Shown: in pieces, positions 43,976 to 54,744 of the stretch | How positions within the stretch are numbered: position 1 is the first letter of the stretch | Layout of the letters: each line of letters opens with the position of its first letter | Assembly: GCF_907165205.1 (NCBI RefSeq) | Contig: NC_058192.1 | Span: 36,918,001-36,982,000 of the forward strand | Source: Coccinella septempunctata | Lineage: Eukaryota; Arthropoda; Insecta; Coleoptera; Coccinellidae | Length of the DNA: 64,000 nt | Direction of reading: 5' to 3' | Notes under the pieces: model-generated | Databases searched by the model: none | The model's input: only the letters and a program-made list of their open reading frames with translations | What the model was told of the DNA's origin: nothing | Translations under genes and position numbers: made by a program

Positions 43976-44592
43976 AATACTCTGAACTCATCTTTGATGG
44001 GTAGTTTTCAGCCTTTGTTCCACTGCAGATTATGTAATGTTGATATAACACGAGTTTTTAGTTTTTATTTAGCTAGGAGACATGACTGACCGACTAAACT
44101 ACTTGGACTATCATTTTCGCTTGAAGAGCGGTACATAGACATATCATAGAGGGTGACAGAGTTGCCAACATAAAGGCAATCGCCAACTAAAATATTCCTA
44201 CAAAAGTGGTCCTGCGAAAAATTTATTTTACTGTTTTTAATGTCCCCTTTTTGATTTTCTACTTCATTGACCTTAATTTTGTTATATCGGACTTGCTGAT
44301 TCTTACTAAGTGATTCGTGTTCGTATTCTTTTACTATCTTTTGTAAAAGAAAAATTGAAATCAGAGATTACGAAAAATATCGTTGAATCAGTCTCCTGAA
44401 CACAAAAGCAAACTTTTTAATGCCATATATTTTTTTTTTCGTTTAATTAGGATCTAAAATATCGAAATTTTATGTTTTGCAGTCGAAGTCAAATTTGGTG
44501 TTGACCCGTGTAATCTTCACAAATCAAATGTATTGTAAGTACTAAAATAAACAAGGTTAAAAACGTACAGAACATAGAGTTTTTTTTTATTA
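43976..44592. other. non-coding stretch
   Basis: Nothing recognised. Confidence 0.4.
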
Positions 44593-45174
44593 TTACCAGT
44601 CAACTGGACCATCGAAGAATGGTCTGTTTCTTGAATATTCCAACAGATAAGCATGAATGGGACTTGAATCTTGCGTATCTGCTTTTTTATTAATTTGACT
44701 TTTTTGAGTTTTGATATTAATCATTTCTAAAATACATCTTTTTTTATAGTTGGAATTTGTGTCTAAAATTTCAATGTTTTCAAAGTCAGTATTATGAGAA
44801 AGGCGATTTGCATGAGTTGAGAGCGCACACCTCGGGTTATTAGTCCTTATGTCACTTTTATGTAATGTTATTCGGTTTTTTAGCCATTGCGACGTCTGGC
44901 CTACATAAGTTTCATGGCAACTATCACATTCAATTTCATACACTACGCTTGATCTCAGACTCACTGGCACTGGGTCTTTTAACCTTGTGTATAAGTCCGA
45001 CACTCTCTTCTTGCATTGCGAAACTATTCTTATGTCTTTACGATCTCTGAAACAATCTTTAATTTTGTTAGTAAGGCCGTGAAAACAAACACAATGATTA
45101 CAACTCTTGAAAAACGAAATATTATCAGCAAGGATCAAGGAATATCTTAAACAGCAAACAATCATTATTAGCAT
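44593..45174 (-). pseudogene. Penelope-like element, GIY-YIG endonuclease end
   Basis: A minus-strand frame of 193 codons. The block SSVVYEIECDSCHETYVGQT followed by SQWLKNRITLHKSDI is the GIY-YIG nuclease with its preceding zinc-finger-like CxxC, characteristic of the C-terminus of Penelope-like retroelements, where it nicks target DNA. The linker RKDIRIVSQCKKRVSDLYTR precedes it. The upstream reverse transcriptase is absent: at about 45180 the sequence changes to the dispersed repeat 45190-45355. The downstream A+T-rich tail ends near 44575. Confidence 0.8.
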
Positions 45175-45189
45175 GAGTATGAGATACAG

Positions 45190-45355
45190 TTTTAGCAGAG
45201 GTTAGCGTAAACGGGGTACCATACAATTTGGTGTATGATACAAGAGCTTAGGGAAAAACCTCAGTAAAAAAAACCCTTTCTCCCCGTCAGTGTAGTGGAT
45301 TGTAATTGTTCACGAAATAAGCTGAAATATTTTATATTGTAGGGCATCTCGCACT
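45190..45355 (+). repeat. dispersed repeat, second copy of 36780-36970
   Basis: Same landmarks and order as 36780-36970 (ACGGGGTACCATACA, GTATGATACA, AAAACCTCAG, AATAAGCTGAAAT). Confidence 0.7.
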
Positions 45356-45423
45356 GCAAAAAGTGATCCTTTCTTCAACAATAAGGAAAATACATAAAGT
45401 CTTCTCCAAGATACCAGAAACTT

Positions 45424-46860
45424 AATAATAATAATAATATCGTTTATTTCATAATCTGAAATTACATTCTGAAGATGAAATACGTCATAATACATGGGAA
45501 ACAGAAGCAACAAGGCAAAATAAAAAGAAATGAGAAATTAACAATAAAATACATGAGAACAGCTCAAAAAATATATTAAGAGTTCATATATTCATCTATA
45601 GAGTATGGCTCTAAATCTATTAAAACATTCAGGATAGCTTCCTTGAATTTTTTGATGTCCGTTAAAGCGCGATACTGCTTTGGTACTCTACTGAACAATT
45701 TGAGGCACATATATTCGACATTTTTCTGTGCTAATGTGAGGGAATACTTCGGTAAATGATACTTTAGGATACGTCTGGAGTTGTTTAGATTCAAGTGTTT
45801 CTCAAAAAAAATGTTCGTTCTTTTGTAGGAAAACAAGACATCTGTATATGTACAAACCGGTAAGTGTTAATATTCTTTCTCTCCTGAAATATCCACGGCA
45901 AGATTCTCTGGATGGCAAACGAAGAATAGTTCTCAAAGCTCTTTTTTGGATCACGAATATCCTAGTGATATCGGAGCTATTTCCCCACGCAATGATTCCA
46001 TACGCCATTAAACTTTGAAAATTAGAGAAATACACGGTCTTTAGTAAGCTTAGGTCAGCTTAACGTACAAGTACTCGAAGAGTATAAAGAACAGAGTTAA
46101 GTCTACTCTGAAGTGAACCTATATGATCACACCAACTCAAATGTTGATCCAGAACAATACCCAAAAAGCGTGTACTCACAGTAAGATCTTTAATCTGTCC
46201 TGAAAGATCTATATTCTCAGGTTTTACTGTTTTATTGTGCGAGGTACAAAAAAACATACACTCGGTTTTTTCTAAATTGAGAACGAGCTGGTTTTGCCGG
46301 CACCAGTTGGCGATAGAAGAAAAACCCTTCTGCGTGAACTCCATACATTTGGCAACTTCAGCCTCTACCACCAGCATATTGGTATCGTCCGCGTACATAA
46401 CAACCTCATGATCGCATTCTCCCGATTGAAAATCAAGAGCCGGACTTGCATAGCAAAATCCGAAATGAAATCCGTCAAAATGCTCTCCGGTAAATCGTTC
46501 ACATACACCAGAAAGAGTAGTGGTGCGGCGATACCACCCTGAGGCACTCCAACGCTCAGTACTTCATCAGAGGAATAGTATGAGACACCATCAACTTCAA
46601 CACACACTCTCTGAACTCGGTCTTGCAAATAGCTCTTCATAAGATCTAGTTGTTTATCTCGAATTCCGTAAAGAGATAATTTATGTAGCAATTTCTCATG
46701 GACCACACTGTCGAAAGCCTTGGAAAAATCAACAAAAAGCCCCATTGGTACCCTACCTTCATCCAAGGCCCCAAGAATGGACCGCACCAGTTTAAAAATC
46801 GCTGTATCAGTGCTTCTTGTCTTCAAAAAACCATGTTGACATTCCGAAAACACACCTGAT
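45424..46860 (-). pseudogene. LINE (CR1/jockey-group) reverse transcriptase, truncated and frameshifted
   Basis: Read on the minus strand from 46853. CQHGFLKTRSTDTAIFKLV, then GLFVDFSKAFDSVVHEKLLH and SVGVPQGGIAAPLLFLVYVN, are RT motifs. After a frameshift near 46400, YADDTNMLVV supplies the catalytic Asp pair and RFLGIVLDQHLSWCDHI the following block. Then come MAYGIIAWGNSSDITRIFVI and a C-terminal part ending near 45576. The 3' end carries an (AAT)n-type run (45422-45437). The endonuclease and N-terminus are missing beyond 46860. At least two frameshifts. Confidence 0.8.
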
Positions 46861-46929
46861 TGTCGGAAGAATCTGAAATAGAGAGAGAAAAAAGCAGAAA
46901 AAGGTAGAATAATAAAATTAGATTCAATA

Positions 46930-48740
46930 TGTCAGATTGACCTAAAATTGACAACCCAATTCAAAAAAGATTCGGAAACTGCATGTACAGCTCTAAAACC
47001 ATCCTGAAATTTATAAATTGGACAATGATTAACCAGATGATTTATGGTTTCTTCTGGTTCCCCGCATTCACAACTAGGGCTTTCAACTGAATTCCACCTG
47101 ACAAGCATACTATTGCAACGTCCGTGACCTGTTCTTATACGATTCATAATACACCATATTTTCCTGGGAAGATCAAAACCAGGAACTCTATTCGAGGGAT
47201 CAGTAAATAATTCTTTGTTGAAAATAGTGCACCTATTCCATTCAGACTGCCAAAGGTCTTTGTCCCTTATATTTGAATTAAGAAAAGAGTTGGACCATAA
47301 AGGTTTACGCGACTTCAGTCTTGGAATGTTATTTTCGGGAATATAGGATAGAATTGGCAACGAGTCGGGATAGGATTGGATTTTTTCCAGTAATTCATAA
47401 CCGCAGTCAGTCTACGAATATGAGGCGGTAAAATGTTTGAAAGAACTGGTAACCATTGAATAGGTGAAGATCTAATAGTTCCAGTTATGGTTCTCATGAA
47501 AAGATTCAGCTGTGCATCAATTTTTTGCACATGAGCATTAGCAATCCAAACGCGGCAACAATATTCAGCAGCCGAAAAAACCAAAGCTAGGGCTGCCGTT
47601 CGAAGAGTGGCTGCATCAGCACCCCATGAAGAACCAGCAGGATATTATTCCTAGTTTTCAACTTTGGACGCAAATTTTCCCAATGGGCTTTCAAATTTAG
47701 CTAGGAATCCAGCATAACTTCTAGATATTTCGGATTAAAGTTATGTTCCAAAAAAGAATTACCGAAAACTACACTCAATTTTCTATATTTTTGATGATTA
47801 TTCAAATGGAAACACGAAACCTCGGTTTTATTTGGGTTAGGACGCTAACGCTACTCGAAAAAGTAATTCCTCAAAATTTCTAAATCCGTAGATAGATTAT
47901 TCTCTATGCATCTTAAATCAGAATGACGGAAAGCGAGGGCAATATCATCAGCGTAAATAAATTTCTCAGTAGAAGTCGTAGGGATATCACACAGATAGAA
48001 ATTGAAAAGAAGAGGTGCTAAAACTGATCCTTGTGGAAGACCGTTATTCAAAGTTTTGAAATTCCTACTGCATCTACAAACACACGAAACTTTCTATCTG
48101 ACAGCAAGTTTTCCAGTAAGTGAACCATCTTTCCGCACTTCACATGAGTATAAAGTTTGAAAATCAAACCATCTTTCCATACTGTGTCATATGCGGCAGA
48201 TAATTCTACAAATGCTGTTCCTGTGTTCAATTTATTATTGAAACCTACTTCAGTGGTGAGGCTTAGAATCTGATCACAGCAATTTCTGTTTTTCCTGAAA
48301 CCTCCTCGAGAATTTTGGAAAGCGTCTTCTAGAGTCGATTCAATCCTAAAAAGAATTAGCCTCTCTAAAATTTTAAAAGGAACACTCAATAAATTAATAG
48401 GTCGATAACTACTGGGATCAGAAGAATTCTTTCCACGTTTTAAGATTCCTACGACTCACTTCTCGGAACTCGGCGGGAAAATTGCCAGTAATTAGAATAC
48501 ATATTATTATAAAAAGATAATAACCAAGACAACGCTTTTTTGCCTAAATGCTTGATGAATTCCGAATAAATTCCGTCGAAACCTGCAGCTTTTCGAGATT
48601 CAGAAGATTTGATTGTTGCTTTTAATTCATCCATATTGAATGGATTAGACATGACATCCACGGCTGGAGTTGATGTCCTTAAATTGTGTAGTTTATGCTT
48701 CATGTCTTTCATTTTTGATTGATAAAAGTAGCCTGACAAG
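46930..48740 (-). pseudogene. LINE (jockey/LOA-like) reverse transcriptase and C-terminus, frameshifted
   Basis: A second minus-strand LINE head to tail with the first. 48739-48449 reads MDELKATIKSSESRKAAGFD. 48389-48048 has ILERLILFRIESTLEDAFQN, and the AFVELSAAYDTVWKDGL block. 48051-47851 has NNGLPQGSVLAPLLFNFYLC and FIYADDIALAF (catalytic box). 47584-47315 has AAEYCCRVWIANAHVQKID. 47360-46932 ends with the Cys/His module (RTGHGRCNSMLVRW, SCECGEPEETINHLVNHCP) typical of this group. A Glu in AFVELSAAYD replaces the usual Asp. Several frameshifts. Confidence 0.85.
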
Positions 48741-49656
48741 CCAGGAGGAAAAAGTGCTGAAGGTTATACGTATCAAAAAGTTCTATTCGGAGACATAGGG
48801 TGAATTATGAAAAAATTATAGATGTATAAACTTTCATATCTTCGTTTATTTGGTAAATTTTTCGCTGATATTTCACAAGATTGTTCCTATAGGCATTCAC
48901 CGTCAGCACAAGGAAAACAATTGCAGGCTTGTATTCAAAAATTTCAATTTACTTGTCAGGTGAGAAATATCACACGGTATATGAGATAAAATGTATTCAA
49001 ATATACCATATACCTACGGTTTCCGAAATACGCCATCCTTGATGAATCAGCCTGCGCTAAGCATTCCAGTACAGTCATCTTAAAGCTTATCAGCCAAGTA
49101 GTCCAGATAGCTAAAAATGAGATTGTTAACTGGTATACTTTTATTTCTTCTGAATTAGGCTTTTCAAAGAAGTCTACTTCGCGGCATCATTCTTGTCTTT
49201 CAGCTTCGTGAGTGATTCAGTTTATCCACCATTACAGAATGATTCCCTTGTCAAATTATGAATAATAATAAAATATTAGCATTACCTCTACAGTTTTCCC
49301 TTACACTCAAAATAGCATGTTTTTCTAGAGTTTTGTCATCAGTATGACACACAATATGAATGTGTCCAGAAATTCGTTGGGACACAGTAGAAACAATTTG
49401 ATTCCGCATATTATGTCCTTGCATATGCTTATTCCCAACTGCAGAATTAGTGAAATGTCCAATCAAAATCTGTCATATTGAAAATGTAATTGACATTCAA
49501 AACAAGAGTTTTATCGAAGAGAATCCCCCATCTATTCCATGTTTACCTGAATGTACTATATTTTTATAGCTCAACATCTTATTTCAACCTCAAATTCGTA
49601 AGTAAGATAATTGTAACCATGTCTGTTTTGATCAAATTTTGATTATTTTACTTCTC
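48741..49656. other. non-coding stretch
   Basis: It starts with a fragment similar to the TACAGGGTG-type elements (CATAGGGTGAATTATG at 48796). Otherwise nothing recognised. Confidence 0.35.
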
Positions 49657-49685
49657 CTGATGAAGAAACAATAAAAGTTTCGAAA
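49657..49685 (+). ncRNA. hammerhead-ribozyme-like core
   Basis: CTGATGA (49657-49663), then a GAAAC/GTTTC helix (49665-49669 with 49677-49681) closed by loop AATAAAA, then GAAA (49682-49685). This order and spacing match the catalytic core and helix II of hammerhead ribozymes, which occur in Penelope-like elements and other retroelements. Helices I and III and the UH cleavage site were not convincingly found, so activity is doubtful. Confidence 0.35.
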
Positions 49686-50559
49686 GCTCGAGTCAAGAAA
49701 AAAGTGCACTTTCATTTACTACTGCGATCCCAAAAATAGGAAACTCTATGTAACTCCCTACTCAGCATTTATATCTCCAATATATATGTATTCATATTGT
49801 ATAGATAACTATACTTTAAACTCACAATTTTTTTTAGTTAATTGAAACGAGACCGTTTTTCGGCCAGTTCATTGGAGAACACACACCGTAAAAAACATCA
49901 AATTTTATCAAATATACATCTGCGACTCATTTAAAAAATGATAGGCTACATATAAAATATCTGATAATCTTCATGCTACACCTGCGACAACTATTCAGAA
50001 CTGATACTGAATGTTCTGAAAATTTAATTCCTCGTATCTTTAAAAATGAGCTACTGCAGAAAACCGACGCCGTAGTCTCGTAACTCAGCATCTGGAAATT
50101 TCGGGGGTTAATGGCATTCACCTTTCCGCTAGATACATCGCCCTCTCCCCGCCAAGGGACTACAGTAACTGCCGACTAAAAATCAATATGTAACGTAACA
50201 ACTTGGCGGTGCGCCAGGCTACCGAAATTTTTGGACCGAGGTGGTCCCTGACTGAATCATTCATAGAACCCACAACGTGCTTTTGCTGCTATCAGGAACG
50301 GCTATAGGGGGAGCCACGCGACGGGCTATGCACATGGAAGTCGTATATTGTACGGATAATCCTTCGGATGCAAATTGCACCGCGATACTCATAATTATAT
50401 CTTCCTCATCCGCAATCAATCTACTGCTATTATATTTTATGCCTGATACTTTAGAACATTTTGAGAAGTTTTAAATCATTCGAGAAAATTATGTGTTTGG
50501 AAAAAAGCGATAATTATAACTATTTCTGAATCCGAAAAAAAAAACAGAAAATATTTCGA
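49686..50559. other. non-coding stretch with a G+C-richer patch
   Basis: 50090-50420 is richer in G+C than its surroundings. It holds a plus-strand frame (MHMEVVYCTDNPSDANCTAI and a hydrophobic run, to 50474) that was not recognised. Confidence 0.3.
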
Positions 50560-50890
50560 TCAGCATCTGAACAACAGAAGAGTGGAAGAAGAATTTACTC
50601 CAATACACAGAAAGGTTAATAAGGAAAAATGTGAAAACTATAGAGGGATTGTAGTTACGGGCTTGATAAGCAGACTTTATGGAAAAATTCTCAAGGCTAG
50701 AATAGGAAAAGATTTTGCCGAACAAGAACCCAAAGAACAAGCCGAATTTCGGACTGGTATATAGATCGACGATAGACCACCTTTTTTGGGTGACTCAAAT
50801 CTTAGACAAAATTTAAGCAGTGAATGAGGATATCCATCTATTGTTTGAGGATCAAAAAAAGCATACGACAGCATTGCATGATGCTCCGTT
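50560..50890 (+). pseudogene. LINE reverse transcriptase fragment
   Basis: It reads EEFTPIHRKVNKEKCENYRG, IVVTGLISRLYGKILKARI and EEQ-like EPKEQAEFRTG, then in shifted frames STIDHLFWVTQILDKI and KKAYDSIA. This is the finger region of an RTE/R4-style reverse transcriptase, cut before the catalytic YADD box. Frameshifts and stops are present. It ends abruptly at about 50890, near the element starting 50972. Confidence 0.75.
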
Positions 50891-51232
50891 TAGGTCAAAA
50901 GTGTTTTATCAAACAATAAATGTATATTTTTTACTCCAGATATAAATATAACCCTACGAAGATTAGTATAATACGAAGGCGTAGAAGGGCCAAGGAATTA
51001 TTTTATTTTCAATCCCGACTTATAACTCGGGATCTCGAGATCCGGAGTTATAAGTCGGGATCTCGAGATCCCGAGATATAAGTCGGGATTATAACCTCTA
51101 TTTTTCGAATTCAACTTAGTCGTTGTCGAATTCAACTTTGTCGTGTTCGAGGTGCAATCAATATAATCATTACCTAACTATCCTACGGTAAATTTAAATC
51201 GGGAATAACTTTTTCAACTTTTTGCATTGAAA

Positions 51233-51535
51233 ATGAATGACATGTCAGAGGTAAGTTTTTTTGCTATCTCTAAATGAATAGCCATATTGAATTATGTATA
51301 TTCGATTCTAGGGGAAAAGAACTGAACAATTAGTGCAGCGATATTATTCGTTAGGATTCGAGCATAAGGAAATTCTAGCATGGTGGTCCATACTCCGTAT
51401 GTATATTCGATTCTAGGGGAAAAGAACTGAACAATTAGTGCAGCGATATTATTCGTTAGGATTCGAGCATAAGGAAATTCTAGCATGGTGGTCCATACTC
51501 CGGAAGCATAATTCACAATTCTGAATTCTGGATTA
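51233..51535 (+). pseudogene. transposase N-terminal exons, truncated
   Basis: ATG at 51233; exon 1 (51233-51250) encodes MNDMSE and ends at a perfect donor GAG|GTAAGT. A 61-bp intron ends in TTCGATTCTAG (51311). Exon 2 from 51312 reads GKRTEQLVQRYYSLGFEHKE, ILAWWSIL. A helix-turn-helix of the RYYxLGFxxKEI type begins several eukaryotic integrase-like transposases. A 105-bp tandem duplication repeats the acceptor and this exon (51417 onward), ending LRKHNSQF and a stop at about 51535. The catalytic domain is missing, so the element is non-autonomous. Confidence 0.55.
51293..51502 (+). repeat. 105-bp exact tandem duplication of an intron-exon junction
   Basis: 51293-51397 and 51398-51502 appear identical. 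Each starts TATGTATATTCGATTCTAGG and ends GGTGGTCCATACTCC followed by G. Confidence 0.95.
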
Positions 51536-52018
51536 ACCTTTTTGAAATAGAAGAGTTATAACATCATGTAGATTTTTGTAAGATTCAGGTGAATTAAAAA
51601 CAACAGAAATATGTGTGTATTCTGTTTCAATAAAAAAGGTTTTATTCAAATAAACCAAAAAGCCTTATATGTGTTATATTCTGTAAGTAATAAATTCAAG
51701 AAGAAAGGGGTTTTCAATTACCCTCAAATTAAAGCTTGTTTTCTTTATCATCTATATGAGATTTTGTCATCCGAATAATAGCCAAATATTTAAAGCTACA
51801 CAATATAGATGAACTCTTTGAGGAAAAATGTAATAGGGGAATGGGATTTGGACCAGAATTTATTAGGTACAAATTTTCAATTAAATCCGATTCATTAAAC
51901 TTAAATCAATTTTAAACTTCCTATAAAGCCTTCCTCTCAAAAACAAATATTCTGAGGACGTGTACTGAAAAAATTTTAGTATACACCATTGAATTTAAAT
52001 ACTCAAGGTTTACACTTA

Positions 52019-52131
52019 TACAGGGTGAATCACCGCAATGGCCTAATACACGTTTTAAATATGGCTCAAACGACAGCAAATGAGTCATACTAACACGCCC
52101 TTTCGGGTTCACTTCTAATTTAGAAACAGCC
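52019..52131. repeat. TACAGGGTG-type fragment inside the 50972 element
   Basis: It starts TACAGGGTGAATCACCGCAA and ends ACAGCCTGTA. Probably a small insertion or relic of the CAGGGTG-tipped family. Confidence 0.4.
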
Positions 52132-52971
52132 TGTATATCTTCGCATCGTAGATGATATGATAGCGGATTTGATGTAGGAGTTTCAACAATATATAACCCC
52201 TGGGTAAAAACTCAAAGGTTTATGAGTTATTTGGATTCCTATGAAAAAAATTGTGAAAATGCGAAGTCACACTTTTCTGTATATTTCTGCTGAAGAGATT
52301 TTCTCAAGAAATTCTTTCGCACTTTCAATTTTTCATAATTTTGCCTTATGTAGGTACTTTCATTTTAGCTTTGTGTTTTTTCTATGTAGAATAGACTGAT
52401 TTTTAAAAATATAGGTTGTAATTTGAAAATCTGGAGTTTAGAATGATTCGATGTGTCCAACTTGATGATTTTACATAAACACCTGTACATTTTGAGTCCA
52501 ATTAAATTTAGTAAGGTAGTGATTATATTGATTGCACCTCGAACACGACAAAGTTGAATTCGACAACGACTAAGTTGAATTCGAAAAATACAGGTTATAA
52601 TCCCGACTTATATCTCGGGATCTCGAGATCCCGACTTATAACTCCGGATCTCGAGATCCCGAGTTATAAGTCGGGATTCAAAATAAAATAATTCCTTGGC
52701 CCTTCTACGCCTTCGTAGTATAACCATCACCACAATCAAGAAATATATTAACGGAAATAGAAAATAATTGATATATTTTAAGATACTTCTGAGCCAAACG
52801 GCGTGAATTACAAATATTGTATAATATGAAATAGTTATTTCATGTCCCGAAAAGATGGCGCAGCCGGCGCGAGTTTCATGGAGATACAGCATTTGGCAAC
52901 CCGTTCAGGCGAAGTCAATAGTAGGGACAGTGGCTAGTAGATAGCACTAGCAGCGGCACTATTATCGTTAA

Positions 52972-53339
52972 GGTAAGCGTCCATTGGAGACGGGCCGGGC
53001 CGCAACGTGGCGGTGAGCATTATTGCGTACTGCGTCCACTGAAGAGCGTTGGACGGGTCACATCGACGGATTTTTGCTACCAGTTGTGGCTGGGACAATC
53101 CTATTTTCATAAATAATCCGTCAATGCGTTGCTCTTGTCCCGCGTCTACTGGGACGGTACGGGTGTGAGAGCATCGCATCGCATCGACGGAGAAATACGC
53201 TCGCCGGGCAATCCGTTGACGGATTCCGTTGCGACCCGGCCCGATGCGGCTCTAGTGGACGCAGTTCAATTCAAATGTTAGCAGGCGGATTTATCCGTTG
53301 CGATGCGACCCGACCCGGCCCGCCTAGTGGACGCTTACC
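52972..53339. mobile_element. 368-bp piggyBac-type MITE with TTAA flanks
   Basis: TTAA at 52968-52971 and 53340-53343 flanks inverted tips GGTAAGCGTCCA and TGGACGCTTACC (one central mismatch region apart). The interior is unusually G+C-rich (GGGCCGGGCCGC; CGACCCGACCCGGCCCG) and pairs as a hairpin. TTAA is the target of piggyBac-type transposases. Confidence 0.8.
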
Positions 53340-53343
53340 TTAA

Positions 53344-53737
53344 GGGTAATGTCAGACGCGGCGGTTTTGACCGAGACGGTTCCCGCTAGCAAAGATGTTC
53401 CTCTTTGCCGCTAGCGATCGCCTGTTCGATGTCACACGCGTCGATTTAATCGCGTCGGTTTATATCCAAAATACAAGGCGGTGTGAGGTCGTGAATAGAA
53501 CGATAAAACCGCCGCTTCTGACATGTTCCATATACATACCACTGATGACTGTACGAAAGGCTCATAAAAACCGAGACGGATAGTGATCCCGACGACCCTT
53601 CGAGTCGGTTTTAAAAACGCCTGGCGATTCATACCGCTACGTCTGACATGGTCCATTTGAAACCCATTGACGACACTCCGATACGGTTCTACTCTCGAGA
53701 AACGTCTCGGACAAAACCGCCGCGTCTGACATTACCC
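53344..53737. mobile_element. 394-bp MITE with perfect 25-bp inverted tips
   Basis: GGGTAATGTCAGACGCGGCG (plus GTTTT) at the left is exactly complementary to the right end finishing GTCTGACATTACCC. Internal CGGTT/AACCG motifs repeat. It shares the TTAA with the previous MITE on the left; the right flank is ATTA, so the duplication is unclear. Confidence 0.8.
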
Positions 53738-53759
53738 ATTATGCCGATAGCTAATAGCT

Positions 53760-54586
53760 AGTGTCCGTAAAGATAGCACCCACTATTTCGAAAATGAAAA
53801 TAATTTTGTTTGCATTCGTTAGTGAGTCGTTAGTAACTATTTGTAACACAAAAATTTTCGTTTGTACCTCAAAGGTGCTAGTAAAAAAACACCGCATTCC
53901 GCTGGGTGCTAACTTCACGGGCACCCACTGTTCGATTTTTCGCGAAAAATAATGTACAGTTGGAAAGCTCAACGTTAGTAATTATTTGTAACAAAAAATC
54001 TTTGTTTCTAACCTAACCTATAACATGACACCCTCAAAATGCGAAGTTAGCACCCAGCGGAATGCGGTGTTTTTCTAGCACTATCTTTGAGGTACAATCG
54101 AAAATTTTTGTGTTACAAATAGTTACTAACGAGTTAAGAACGAGTGCAAAAAAATTATCTTCATTTTCAAAAAAGGGGGTGTCATTTTCCCATCAAAGGT
54201 AAGGTTACAAACGAAAATTTTCGTGTTACAAATAGTTACTAACTAGTTACGAACGAATGCAAAAAAAATATCCTCATTTTCGAAAATGTTTCGCATTTTG
54301 AGGGAGTCATTTTTCCATTATTGGTTAGGTTACAAACAAGAATTTTTTTGTAACAAATAGTTACTAACGATGAACTTTCCAACTGTACATTATTTTTCGC
54401 GAAAAATCGAACAGTGGGTGCCCGTAAATTTAGCACCCAGCGGAATGCGGTGTTTTTCTAATAATACCTTTGAGGTACAAACGAAAATTTCGGTGTTACA
54501 AATACATAGTTACTAACAAGTTACTAACGAATGCAAACAACATTTTTTTCATTTTCGAAAAAGTGGGTGCTAACTTCACGGACACT
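53760..54586. mobile_element. 827-bp foldback-like element, about 215-bp TIRs, 7-bp duplication
   Basis: AATAGCT flanks both ends (53753-53759 and 54587-54593). The left arm (AGTGTCCGTAAAGATAGCAC through CGCGAAAAATAATGTACAGT) is matched by the complement of 54372-54586. The middle repeats the same words in both orientations (TTACAAATAGTTACTAAC; CAAACGAAAATTTTCG). No protein coding. Confidence 0.85.
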
Positions 54587-54744
54587 AATAGCTATCTATC
54601 TTCTACAAACAGTTACAGTTATTACTCACTGGTTCAATTCACAGTTGTTAAATTAAATGAAAGTAAAGATTAGAGGGTGGAATCCCAAGGGAAGTGGGTG
54701 AAATTTTTACCGACTAATCGCATCCATGTAAGAATTCTAGATAG
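54587..54744. repeat. left flank similar to the right flank of the LINE
   Basis: AAGGGAAGTGGGTGAAATTT (about 54689) resembles AAGGGAAGTGGATGAAATTT (about 57057). The LINE seems to sit between two diverged copies of one repeat. Confidence 0.5.

Larger units (their letters stand above)
50972..52717 (+). mobile_element. 1746-bp DNA transposon, about 200-bp TIRs, 6-bp target duplication
   Basis: It is flanked by GTATAA on both sides (50966-50971 and 52718-52723). The TIRs (TACGAAGGCGTAGAAGGGCC onward) match to about 51174 and 52517 with only a few differences. They are studded with palindromes (ATCTCGAGAT; TCCCGACTTATAACTCGGGA). Coding remnants of an intron-containing gene follow the left TIR (51233-51535). 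The long near-identical TIRs suggest recent movement. The 6-bp duplication and the start of the coding frame fit an integrase-type (IS3EU-like) element; this is an inference. Confidence 0.85.

Noticed and set aside
52921..53656. G+C-rich segment as a CpG-island promoter
   Set aside because: The composition is explained by two MITEs with matched terminal repeats at 52972-53339 and 53344-53737.
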